Part shown: positions 1 to 6,640 of the stretch, one piece after another
How positions within the stretch are numbered: the first letter of the stretch is position 1
How the letters are laid out: each line of letters opens with the position of its first letter
Assembly: GCA_016302405.1 (NCBI GenBank)
Contig: JAEDNR010000084.1
Location: forward strand, 1 to 8,007
Reading direction: 5' to 3'
Length of the DNA: 8,007 nucleotides
Source: Oscillospiraceae bacterium
Lineage (GTDB): Bacteria; Bacillota; Clostridia; Oscillospirales; Oscillospiraceae
Made by a program: the position numbers and the translations under genes
Notes under the pieces: generated by a model
Told to the model about the DNA's origin: nothing
Database searches by the model: none
The model's input: only the letters and a program-made list of their open reading frames with translations

Positions 1-8
1 GGTTAGAC

Positions 9-218
9 GCCTTGCCCCCCGCGTTTACGAGGGGGGTGGTACCAGTGCGCACACTGGTACCGGGGGGAGTGCGTCACCCGCATCCCTTTCACAAAAAGTG
101 TGAAGAATGGAACTGTAAACACAGAAAGATCAATTATTTGACGCTTTCGGAAATTCGTACTCCCCCCGTCCCTGCGCTAGCGCAGGGACACCCCCCTCAC
201 AAGTGCGGGGGGCAAGGC
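9..218. repeat. REPIN-like palindromic element: two inverted arms, each with a hairpin
   Basis: The outer ends are perfect 14-bp inverted repeats (GCCTTGCCCCCCGC at 9-22, its complement at 205-218). Further in, both arms share GAGGGGGGTG and CGGGGGGAGT blocks, at 29-38 and 61-70 on the left and as complements on the right. Between those blocks each arm has its own perfect hairpin. On the left it is GGTACCAGTG/CACTGGTACC (38-47 with 52-61, loop CGCA). On the right it is a fully self-complementary 22-mer at 168-189 centred on GCTAGC. The spacer (71-158) carries a smaller hairpin, TTCACA/TGTGAA (88-93 with 99-104). The arrangement resembles REP doublets (REPINs) or a small MITE-like element, with no coding capacity. 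The repeat structure is read directly; its mobility and family are inference. Confidence 0.7.
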
Positions 219-290
219 CGCGTACCGCATCCACCCGCACACCATTCAACAAACAGCTCTGCAAATTCCGATTTGTTGCGCCACAGAACG

Positions 291-434
291 ATACCGAGCG
301 GGTGGTGCTGCACGCAGTGAATCTAAATCTAAATGATTGCCGGGGGCAATCATACCAAGATTAAAAGGGTGGGAACGATTACAGATCACGCTCGTCACGA
401 CTTGGCTGTCGGCCCTGCCGCCAAATCCCAATTT
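291..434 (+). repeat. Left copy of a 144-bp dispersed repeat, inverted relative to 7864-8007
   Basis: Aligned without gaps to the reverse complement of 7864-8007, this stretch matches at 131 of 144 positions, counted by eye, and the outer 68 bp (291-358) are identical. It contains a perfect hairpin at 333-353 (9-bp stem ATGATTGCC/GGCAATCAT, loop GGG) and a weaker second hairpin at 408-422 around CCT. Short open frames cross it, but I see no start with a good ribosome binding site and treat it as non-coding. The outer limit is uncertain because the right copy is cut by the window edge. The leftward 219-290 could belong to the same unit; it shows only a 7-bp inverted repeat, CAACAAA (247-253) with TTTGTTG (272-278). 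Confidence 0.85.
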
Positions 435-483
435 ACCCTTCCGGCAAAACCCCATCCTTTGCCCGCACTTGGCAAACTCACCC

Positions 484-512
484 TTGCGAAGCTATGAAAA
501 AGCGCTTATAAT
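484..512 (+). promoter_or_regulatory. Probable sigma-A promoter for the MFS gene
   Basis: A -35 TTGCGA (484-489) and a perfect -10 TATAAT (507-512) are separated by exactly 17 bp. Transcription would begin near 519, giving a leader of about 168 nt before the start codon at 687. An 8-bp palindrome, AAGCGCTT (500-507), overlaps the first base of the -10 and could be a small operator, but it may be chance. The promoter lies about 50 bp inside the left 144-bp repeat. Confidence 0.65.
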
Positions 513-656
513 GAAACTGTATACGCAGCGTTCTTTTGGAGTTGTCTGGAAACCATGGTCAAAACCGGCGGCGTCTGCGTGGTGGAAAACCAAGCGCTTG
601 TTGACGTATGGGGGGCTGCCATTGCATACAGACGGATGGGATTCGCCGTCCTCTGA
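498..656 (+). other. Leader with short open frame; possible gene remnant or leader peptide
   Basis: A frame open from 498 and stopping at TGA 654-656 reads like ordinary protein, including the stretch GGVCVVENQALVDVWGAA. The only ATG in it is at 555, which would give 33 residues. Its ribosome binding site is poor: TGGAG at 537-541 is 13 nt away. Most of the frame lies downstream of the promoter at 484-512, so it would be transcribed and end 30 nt before the MFS start. Two short stems sit back to back near its end (GTATG/CATAC at 606-610 with 625-629; GACGG/CCGTC at 631-635 with 646-650). It may be the 3' remnant of a gene truncated by the upstream repeat, a leader peptide, or chance. I recognise no family and no known riboswitch class. 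Confidence 0.25.
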
Positions 657-686
657 CTTTTGGCAAACCCCGGGAGGGAGAACACA

Positions 687-2039
687 ATGAAAACCAAGAA
701 ACGGTCCAATCTGAATTTCTGGCTCCTGGTGTGGGGTCTGGGCATCGCGGGACAGCTCTGCTGGAATATGGAAAACCAGTGGTTCAACACCTTTGTCTAC
801 GCCAAGATTGCCAAGGATCCCACCATCATTTCCTGGATGGTGGGCGTGTCCGCCGCTGCAACCACCGTCTCCACCTTTCTTTTCGGCTGCGTTTCCGACC
901 GGCTGGGAAAGCGGAAGCTTCTGGTAGCCGTGGGGTACATCCTCTGGGGCATCTTTACCATTGCCTTCGGAATGACCCAGTTTCTGACCCGCAGTGCCGC
1001 CGCGGCCCTCACCGCCGTGGGCTTTGCCGTGGTGGCCGCGGACGCCGTTATGAGCTTCTTCGGCTCCATGGGCAACGACATCGGCCTGAACGCCTGGGTA
1101 AACGACCACATGAACGACGGCAACCGGGGTCAGCTGGGAGCGGCCCTCGCCACCCAGCCCATCATCGGCACCATTGTTGGCACCGTGCTGGGGGGCATTT
1201 TGGTGGGCAGCGACGACAACTACATGCGGCTCTTCTTCGTCATGGGCCTTGTGGTCATCGCCTTTGGCATCTACTGCCTTTTTGCCATGGCGGACAGCCC
1301 CGACCTGAAGCCCAGCCGCCGGGGAAGCTTCGCCAGTCAGTTTTTCAGCATTTTCGATTTCCGGGGATATATCCAAAACAGGGAGCTTGCTTGGGTCAAT
1401 CTGGCCCTGGCGGTGTTCTTCATTGCCTTCAACATGTATTTTACCCACATCGGCAACTACATGATCTACTATCTTGGCTTCTCCCCGGACATGATGGGCT
1501 ATGTGGAGGGGATCGCCCTAGTCCTCGCCATGCTCTTTACCATCCCAGGCACCCGGCTTCTCAACCGGGGGAAGGCTCCCGTGCTCTGTCTTGCCGCCAC
1601 GATCATCAACAGTCTGGGTGTGGCGGCCCTGGGCTTCTTTGTCCGCCCGGAAAATATCAACCCCCAAGCCCTGTGGAATCCCGTGCTCCTGGGCGGCGTG
1701 TTTCTCATGGGCTTAGGGTATGTCCTGTTCCTGCAAAGCATTACGGTCTGGAGCAAGCAGCTTTATCCCGAGGATGCCCGGGGCCAGTTTGAGGGAATAA
1801 GGATCCTGTTCTTCGTTCTGATCCCCATGGTGATCGCCCCCCTGATCTCCAATCCCATCATCAAAAAGAGCGGGGAATTTGTGGACGAGAACGGCTTTAC
1901 CGCTTATCTTCCCACCCACACCCTGCTGATCGTCGGCGCCGGGCTGGTCCTGCTGACCATCCTCCCCATTTTAAAAGCCAGAAAATACCGGGATACACGG
2001 ACGGCTTCCTGTGGAGGAAGAGAAGATGCCGGGAAATGA
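687..2039 (+). CDS. MFS (major facilitator) transporter, substrate unknown
   Basis: This 450-residue integral membrane protein is expected to have 12 helices. A typical MFS motif A, GCVSDRLGKRK, falls at residues 67-77 in the loop after the second helix. A second conserved-looking polar segment, NAWVNDHMNDGNRG, lies near residues 134-147, and an aromatic/Asn-rich first helix (QLCWNMENQW, about 23-32) may help form the substrate path. The start is ATG 687, preceded by GGGAGGGAG (672-680) at good spacing; an in-frame TTG at 660 lacks such a site. The family moves small solutes by proton or cation coupling, and the overall look recalls the sugar-type (GPH/SLC45-like) branch, but no substrate can be assigned. 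It has its own promoter (484-512). The C-terminus is a hydrophilic tail rich in Gly, Arg and Glu. I see no clear terminator after the stop, so read-through into the ABC operon is possible. Confidence 0.85.
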   Translation: MKTKKRSNLNFWLLVWGLGIAGQLCWNMENQWFNTFVYAKIAKDPTIISWMVGVSAAATTVSTFLFGCVSDRLGKRKLLVAVGYILWGIFTIAFGMTQFLTRSAAAALTAVGFAVVAADAVMSFFGSMGNDIGLNAWVNDHMNDGNRGQLGAALATQPIIGTIVGTVLGGILVGSDDNYMRLFFVMGLVVIAFGIYCLFAMADSPDLKPSRRGSFASQFFSIFDFRGYIQNRELAWVNLALAVFFIAFNMYFTHIGNYMIYYLGFSPDMMGYVEGIALVLAMLFTIPGTRLLNRGKAPVLCLAATIINSLGVAALGFFVRPENINPQALWNPVLLGGVFLMGLGYVLFLQSITVWSKQLYPEDARGQFEGIRILFFVLIPMVIAPLISNPIIKKSGEFVDENGFTAYLPTHTLLIVGAGLVLLTILPILKARKYRDTRTASCGGREDAGK

Positions 2040-2093
2040 AAAACGGGTAACTCCTCGCGACCGGTCTGCTGCTGAACGGCTATTGTATAGAGG

Positions 2094-2137
2094 TTTGTAA
2101 AAAAATCAACCATCAAATTTTACAAAGATTTTACAAA
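2094..2137 (+). promoter_or_regulatory. AT-rich repeated boxes upstream of the ABC operon, candidate operator
   Basis: The 10-mer ATTTTACAAA occurs twice in direct orientation at 2117-2126 and 2128-2137, spaced 11 bp start to start, about one helical turn. A 9-bp inverted copy, TTTGTAAAA, is at 2094-2102 and pairs with 2118-2126. The group lies about 50-90 bp upstream of the promoter at 2184-2211, in an intergenic stretch that is otherwise unremarkable. It could bind a regulator or act as an AT-rich upstream element. No specific regulator family is recognised. Confidence 0.35.
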
Positions 2138-2183
2138 AATTTTGTTGTATACGTAGAAAGATAGAATCCGGCGCAGCTTTTCA

Positions 2184-2211
2184 TTGCATTTCTTGTCAAA
2201 AGTTGTATAAT
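2184..2211 (+). promoter_or_regulatory. Probable sigma-A promoter of the ABC importer operon
   Basis: A perfect -10 TATAAT (2206-2211) is preceded at 16 bp by a weak -35, TTGCAT (2184-2189). The nearer TTGTCA (2193-2198) is too close to serve. The start would be near 2218, giving a 45-nt leader. That leader opens with a small hairpin (2221-2226 with 2231-2236, TTTT loop, one wobble pair), which could protect the 5' end of the mRNA. Confidence 0.55.
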
Positions 2212-2262
2212 TATGCACAGCTTGAGTTTTCTCAGGTAAAATCAGAACATGGAGGAAATGAA

Positions 2263-3528
2263 ATGAAAAAGATTATCGCAATCCTCTTGGCTATGGTAAT
2301 GCTTCTGGGGCTGTGCGCCTGCGCGAAGACCGAGGAGCCTGCTACTACCCCTGCTCCCGCTGCGGACAATACCCCTCAGGAAACTGCCGCTCCCGAGACT
2401 GAGGCTCCCGCCGTGGATCAGACCACCTTCGAAGAGCTGCTGGAAGCCGGCAAGAAAAACGGCAACAAGCTCACCATTTACAGCACCCACTCCGTGGCCG
2501 TCAGCGCCGTTGAGGCTTTTGCCAACAAGTTCGGCATTGACATCAACATGGTGGAAGGCACCCAGATCGGCGACAACAACCAGATCACCCAGGTTGCCAC
2601 CGAAGTCTCCAGCGGAGTTTCCGGCGCCGATGTCATCTTCATTCAGGATGGCGCCCGGACCGTCTCCGAACTGGTGGACGAGGGCTATGTCTACAACTGG
2701 TACAACCAGGAGATCCTGGACGCTGTGGGCGCTGACTGCGAGCCTCTGCTGGTTTGGGACTACTGCAACAAGGTCTTCATTTACAGCACCGACTATGTGG
2801 CTAACGGCGAAATCTCCAACATCTGGTACGCCACCGATCCGCAGTACGCCGGCACCGTGCAGATGAAGAACCCCGAAAAGGAAGGCGTCAACATGAACTT
2901 CCTGGTCATGCTGACCTCCGACGAGAACGCCGCCAAGATGGCTGACGCTTATAAGGCCTACTACGGCACCGACATCGTTCTGGATTCCGACTGCCCCAAC
3001 GCCGGTTATCAGTGGATCAAGATGATGTACCAGAACGGCGCTGTCCTGGGCGATTCCGACGGCGATATCGCCAAGGCGATCGGCAACCCCGAGCAGGAAT
3101 CCGATACCAAGTGGTCCGCTCTCATCACCCTGAACAAGTACATCAAGAACCGTAAGGATTCCACCAAGAATCCCGGTAACTACACCCTGGACTACGTTAA
3201 GGAAATGGATCCCGTTGCCGGTTTCATTTATCCCATCTACGGCCTGATCACCAAGAACGCCGATAACCCGGAGCTGGCGAAGGCTTTCCTGGTATGGCTG
3301 TTCACCGAGGAAGGCTGGGTCGGCGACGGCACCACCACCCAGCGTGACGGTTCCGTGTACAAGGGAATGTCCGGCCGTATGGGCGACTACTCCGGCAACC
3401 AGTCCCTGGCCGTTACCGAGGGCGACCTGCCTGTGACCGAGTGGAAGAAGATCCTGATTCAGGAAGATCCCATCTACGCCGCTGCCCACCGCGCGGATGT
3501 GGAAGACTTCATTAAGCTGATCAAGTAA
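2263..3528 (+). CDS. ABC importer substrate-binding lipoprotein (Fe3+/sugar-phosphate-type SBP)
   Basis: This 421-residue protein carries ligand to the permease encoded next. Residues 1-20 form a lipoprotein signal (MKKIIAILLAMVMLLGLCAC) with the lipidated cysteine probably at C20; LCAC is a slightly loose lipobox. An Ala/Pro/Thr/Glu-rich tether follows (about 21-53), then a periplasmic-binding-type domain from about 69 (LTIYSTHS) to about 400. The start is ATG 2263 with GGAGGA at 2251-2256; an upstream in-frame TTG at 2203 lies ahead of the expected transcription start. The fold family (FbpA/AfuA-like) is inferred from the KLTIYS opening, the GADVIFIQDG strand, the GDSDGDIAKAIGN segment and the LAKAFLVWLFTEEG C-terminal region. 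The ferric-binding dityrosine expected after the GDIAKAIGN region is absent: the sequence there is NPEQESDTKW. The ligand may therefore be a phosphorylated sugar, a phosphonate or another anion rather than iron. Confidence 0.85.
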   Translation: MKKIIAILLAMVMLLGLCACAKTEEPATTPAPAADNTPQETAAPETEAPAVDQTTFEELLEAGKKNGNKLTIYSTHSVAVSAVEAFANKFGIDINMVEGTQIGDNNQITQVATEVSSGVSGADVIFIQDGARTVSELVDEGYVYNWYNQEILDAVGADCEPLLVWDYCNKVFIYSTDYVANGEISNIWYATDPQYAGTVQMKNPEKEGVNMNFLVMLTSDENAAKMADAYKAYYGTDIVLDSDCPNAGYQWIKMMYQNGAVLGDSDGDIAKAIGNPEQESDTKWSALITLNKYIKNRKDSTKNPGNYTLDYVKEMDPVAGFIYPIYGLITKNADNPELAKAFLVWLFTEEGWVGDGTTTQRDGSVYKGMSGRMGDYSGNQSLAVTEGDLPVTEWKKILIQEDPIYAAAHRADVEDFIKLIK

Positions 3529-3559
3529 AAAATCTTCTTACTGTAGCGAACGAAGCATT

Positions 3560-3590
3560 GGAAAGGGATGGCCCAGTGCCATCCCTTTCC
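3560..3590 (+). other. Intercistronic hairpin between SBP and permease genes
   Basis: A perfect 13-bp stem (GGAAAGGGATGGC at 3560-3572 with its complement at 3578-3590, loop CCAGT) lies 31 nt after the SBP stop. It is followed by TCCATATTTC rather than a run of T, so it is a poor intrinsic terminator. Such hairpins in binding-protein operons commonly stabilise the upstream message and reduce the downstream one, giving more SBP than permease; that role here is inferred. A second, smaller GC stem, GCGGC/GCCGC (3612-3616 with 3623-3627), follows before the permease ribosome binding site. No promoter is obvious in the 126-bp gap. Confidence 0.7.
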
Positions 3591-3654
3591 TCCATATTTC
3601 CGCAGGTTTGTGCGGCAGCCCCGCCGCTGCAACTCGCATCAGGGAGTTTGAGAA

Positions 3655-5451
3655 ATGAAGAAAACGCTAAACAAGATAAAAACCTTTTTCAGCAAGCCCT
3701 ATAACATCCTGCTGATCGTTCTGATGGTCACACTGACCTACCTGGTGATTCTGCCTCTTTTTTCCATTGTGGGCGACACCTTTGTGGTCCACGCCTCGGA
3801 AAAATCCAGGGTCGGCCAGCCGGTTGGCAGCTTTACCCTCTATCACTGGCTCCGGGCTTTCGCCAGCGATTACAGTAAAATTCTGATCTGGGAGCCTCTG
3901 TGGCACAGCCTGTACACCTCGGCTCTGTCCTGTGTTGTCGCCATCGTCATCGGCGGCGGCTTTGCCTGGCTGGTTACCCGGACCGACCTCAAGTGGAAGA
4001 AAGTCCTGACGAAGCTCTTCATCTTCCCCTACATCATGCCCTCCTGGACCCTGGCACTGGCATGGCGGAACTTCTTTAAGAACGCCGTGGTAGGCGGCGC
4101 TCCCGGTATTTTCACCGCCCTCACCGGCATCACCATTCCCGACTGGTTTGCCTACGGTCCTTTCCCCATCATTGTCACCACCGGCCTGCACTACTCCCCC
4201 TTTGCCTATATTCTCATCGGCGGCGTCCTGAGAAATATGGATGCCAACCTGGAAGAAGCGGCCATTATCCTCAGAACCAATAAGGCCCGGATGTTCACAA
4301 GGATCACCATTCCCATGGTCATGCCCGCAGTCATGAGCACGGTTATCCTGGTATTTTCCAGCGGCATGAGCTCCTTCGCGGTGCCCCAGTTCCTGGGTCT
4401 GCCGGTGCGCTACTATGTGCTGACTACGGAAATGTACTCCACCATCCAGGGAACAAACCCCGGCGTGGGCTATATCATCGCCATCCTTATGATGGTGATT
4501 TCCGTTGCCATCATGCTGGCAAACCAGTATATGATCGGTACCCGGAAATCCTATGCCACCGTCACCGGCAAGAGCGCAAATATCTCCCTGTTCCACCTGA
4601 AAAAAGCACGGACTGTGGTCTCTCTGCTGGTAACGCTGGTGGTACTGTGCATGTCCGTTATCCCCATGATCTCCTTCGTGCTCCAGTCGGTCATCCTGAC
4701 GGACGGCAACTACCACCTGTCCAATATGACCCTGGACTTCTGGATCGGCATTTCCAAGGGCGGCAACGATTACCAGGACAAGGCAGGCATCCTGCGCAAC
4801 GCCGATGTCTGGAAGACCCTGTTTAATTCTTTGAAGCTGTCCTTTACCTGCGCTCTGGGCGCCGGTACCGTGGGCTTCCTGGCTGGCTACTCCATCGTCC
4901 GCCGCCGGGGCAGCACCCTGAGCCGGTTCGTGGAGAACCTGACCTTTATTCCCTATCTGATCCCCTCCATGGCGTTCTCCGCCATTTACCTGTCCATGTT
5001 CTCTCAGCAGCGGGGCTTCATTCCCTCCCTGTACGGAACCTTTGCCCTGCTGGCACTGATCGGCACGGTCAAGTATCTGCCCATGGCCTCCCGCAGCGGC
5101 GTCAACTCCATGCTGCAGCTCTCACCGGAGATAGAGGAAGCAGGTGTGATCATGGGTATCCCATGGTGGAAGCGGATGACACGGATCATCGTTCCCATCC
5201 AGAAATCCACCATTGTATCCGGCTATCTTCTCCCGTTTGTTTCCTGCATGCGGGAACTGAGCCTGTTCGTCATTCTGGTCACGGCAAACAACCGCGTGCT
5301 GACCACCCTGCTGTTCTTCTATGATGAAAAGGGCTGGTCCCAGTACGGCAATGCCATCAACCTGCTGATTATCTTTATTGTGCTGCTGGTGAATTTCGTC
5401 GTGGAAAAGCTCACGGGCGCTTCCATTGAAAAGGGCGTAGGAGGAAAATAA
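3655..5451 (+). CDS. ABC importer permease, two fused transmembrane domains (FbpB/AfuB type)
   Basis: At 598 residues this is a tandem permease: two BPD_transp_1-like membrane domains in one chain, as in ferric and sugar-phosphate importers. Membrane segments begin at about residues 18-40. The first domain spans about 80-295 and the second about 320-585. Each half has a cytoplasmic EAA loop that docks on the ATPase. The first is EEAAIILRTN (200-209), in which the usual Gly is replaced by Arg207. The second is EEAGVIMG (494-501), with the Gly kept. ATG 3655 is supported by AGGGAG at 3641-3646. The gene is probably cotranscribed with the SBP, across the hairpin at 3560-3590, and with the ATPase, whose start comes one base after this stop. 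No frameshift or truncation is seen. Substrate specificity follows the SBP and is unresolved. Confidence 0.9.
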   Translation: MKKTLNKIKTFFSKPYNILLIVLMVTLTYLVILPLFSIVGDTFVVHASEKSRVGQPVGSFTLYHWLRAFASDYSKILIWEPLWHSLYTSALSCVVAIVIGGGFAWLVTRTDLKWKKVLTKLFIFPYIMPSWTLALAWRNFFKNAVVGGAPGIFTALTGITIPDWFAYGPFPIIVTTGLHYSPFAYILIGGVLRNMDANLEEAAIILRTNKARMFTRITIPMVMPAVMSTVILVFSSGMSSFAVPQFLGLPVRYYVLTTEMYSTIQGTNPGVGYIIAILMMVISVAIMLANQYMIGTRKSYATVTGKSANISLFHLKKARTVVSLLVTLVVLCMSVIPMISFVLQSVILTDGNYHLSNMTLDFWIGISKGGNDYQDKAGILRNADVWKTLFNSLKLSFTCALGAGTVGFLAGYSIVRRRGSTLSRFVENLTFIPYLIPSMAFSAIYLSMFSQQRGFIPSLYGTFALLALIGTVKYLPMASRSGVNSMLQLSPEIEEAGVIMGIPWWKRMTRIIVPIQKSTIVSGYLLPFVSCMRELSLFVILVTANNRVLTTLLFFYDEKGWSQYGNAINLLIIFIVLLVNFVVEKLTGASIEKGVGGK

Positions 5452-5452
5452 A

Positions 5453-6565
5453 ATGCCAACAATCAGACTTGTCAATATTACCAAACAGTTCTCCAAAGGC
5501 TCTAAGGCGGTGGATGAGCTGAACCTTACCATCGAAGACGGGCACTTTGTCTCCCTGCTGGGCCCCTCCGGCTGCGGCAAGACCACCACCCTGCGTATGA
5601 TCGCGGGTCTCGAGACCCCCACCGAGGGTGAAATCTACTTTGACGACACCTGCGTTTTCTCCAACGAAAAGGGCATCAACGTCTCCCCGGATAAACGGAA
5701 CGTGGGCTTCCTGTTCCAGAACTACGCTCTGTGGCCCCACATGACCGTCCGCAGGAACATTGCCTTCGGTCTGGAGAACATGAAGTGGGACAAGAAAAAG
5801 ATCGAAAACCGGGTAAAAGAGATCTGCCAGGCCATGCGTATCGAGGAGTACGTTGACCGCTATCCCGCGGAGCTTTCCGGCGGCCAGCAGCAGCGTGTAG
5901 CCATTGCCCGTACCCTGGCCCCCAATCCCCGGGTGCTTCTGATGGACGAGCCTCTTTCTAACCTGGACGCCAAGCTCCGCAACGATATGCGGGCGGAGCT
6001 GAAGCGGCTGCACAAGCAGACCGGCGCGACCTTCATCTACGTTACCCATGACCAGCTGGAGGCTATGACCCTGTCCACCCGGATCTGCCTGATGAAGCTG
6101 GGTGTCCTGCAGCAGTACAGCTCTCCCCTGGAGCTGTACGGCAAGCCCGCGAACCTCTTTACCGCGGACTTTGTGGGAAACCCCAGCATCAATCTCATTC
6201 CCATGGCTGCCCAGCTGGCAGGCGACGCCGTAAAGCTGACCAGTGCCGACCTGCAGCTGACCTTCCGGCCCAACGAATCCATTGCCCTGCCCGAAAGCGG
6301 CAAGGTGGTGCTGGGTGTCCGGCCTGAGTTCCTGAAACAGCAGGATGAAAACGCGGTGAATGTCCAGGTGGAGTCCTCCCTCCCCTCCGGCATGGAGACC
6401 ATTCTGGTCACCAAGGTGGGCGCTCAGCGTCTGACCTCCGTGATTTTCGGCGATGTGGACTTTAAGTCCGGCGAGACCCTGAAAATGGGCTTCTCCGGGA
6501 ATAAGTACCAGCTCTTTAACGGCGATACCGGCGAGCGGCTCACCAGCGGTTCCCTGGAGGTCTGA
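5453..6565 (+). CDS. ABC importer ATPase (FbpC/PotA-like) with C-terminal regulatory domain
   Basis: This 370-residue ATPase powers the importer from the cytoplasmic side. All nucleotide-binding motifs are intact: Walker A GPSGCGKT (37-44), Q-loop Gln89 in FLFQNY, signature LSGGQQQ (141-147), Walker B VLLMDEP (161-167), D-loop SNLD (169-172) and switch His199 in YVTHD. The remaining C-terminal part, from about residue 240, fits the TOBE/OB-fold extension of this subfamily, including the VVLGVRPEFL segment typical of it. Iron importers of this class can sense or be inhibited through that domain, but I cannot assign a ligand. The start is ATG 5453 with AGGAGG at 5439-5444, inside the end of the permease gene; the two genes are one base apart, implying translational coupling. 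A strong terminator follows at 6583. Confidence 0.93.
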   Translation: MPTIRLVNITKQFSKGSKAVDELNLTIEDGHFVSLLGPSGCGKTTTLRMIAGLETPTEGEIYFDDTCVFSNEKGINVSPDKRNVGFLFQNYALWPHMTVRRNIAFGLENMKWDKKKIENRVKEICQAMRIEEYVDRYPAELSGGQQQRVAIARTLAPNPRVLLMDEPLSNLDAKLRNDMRAELKRLHKQTGATFIYVTHDQLEAMTLSTRICLMKLGVLQQYSSPLELYGKPANLFTADFVGNPSINLIPMAAQLAGDAVKLTSADLQLTFRPNESIALPESGKVVLGVRPEFLKQQDENAVNVQVESSLPSGMETILVTKVGAQRLTSVIFGDVDFKSGETLKMGFSGNKYQLFNGDTGERLTSGSLEV

Positions 6566-6582
6566 CATTTCCTTTCTGACAC

Positions 6583-6617
6583 AAAAAACCAGGCTGCATT
6601 TGCAGTCTGGTTTTTTT
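6583..6617. terminator. Bidirectional intrinsic terminator
   Basis: The stem CCAGGCTGC/GCAGTCTGG (6589-6597 with 6602-6610, one G-T pair, loop ATTT) is preceded by six A (6583-6588) and followed by seven T (6611-6617). It can therefore end transcription from either side. It lies 18 bp after the ATPase stop and about 24 bp beyond the stop of the convergent gene on the opposite strand, and is well placed to serve both. Confidence 0.9.
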
Positions 6618-6640
6618 ATGTCTGTTTTGAACGCAAGCAG

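Noticed and set aside
9..218. CRISPR array suggested by repeated palindromic units
   Set aside because: There are only two units, they are inverted rather than direct, and no evenly sized spacers or cas genes are present.
519..686. Riboswitch in the MFS leader
   Set aside because: Short stems exist, but no conserved core of a known riboswitch class was recognised and there is no terminator-type alternative stem.
492..1448. Long open frame on the minus strand opposite the MFS gene
   Set aside because: Its His/Gly/Glu-rich translation shows no domain, and it lies opposite a clear membrane protein with a ribosome binding site. It is a GC-driven shadow frame.
2249..2266. Tiny upstream frame (five codons) overlapping the SBP start
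   Set aside because: It arises from the GGAGGA ribosome binding site itself falling in an ATG frame, and it has no binding site of its own.
2242..3489. 415-codon open frame antisense to the binding-protein gene
   Set aside because: The composition is biased to Gly, Val and His, with no recognisable motif. The opposite strand encodes a clear lipoprotein.
5411..6568. 385-codon open frame antisense to the ATPase gene
   Set aside because: The + strand carries every ABC ATPase motif in order; the antisense frame has none of its own.
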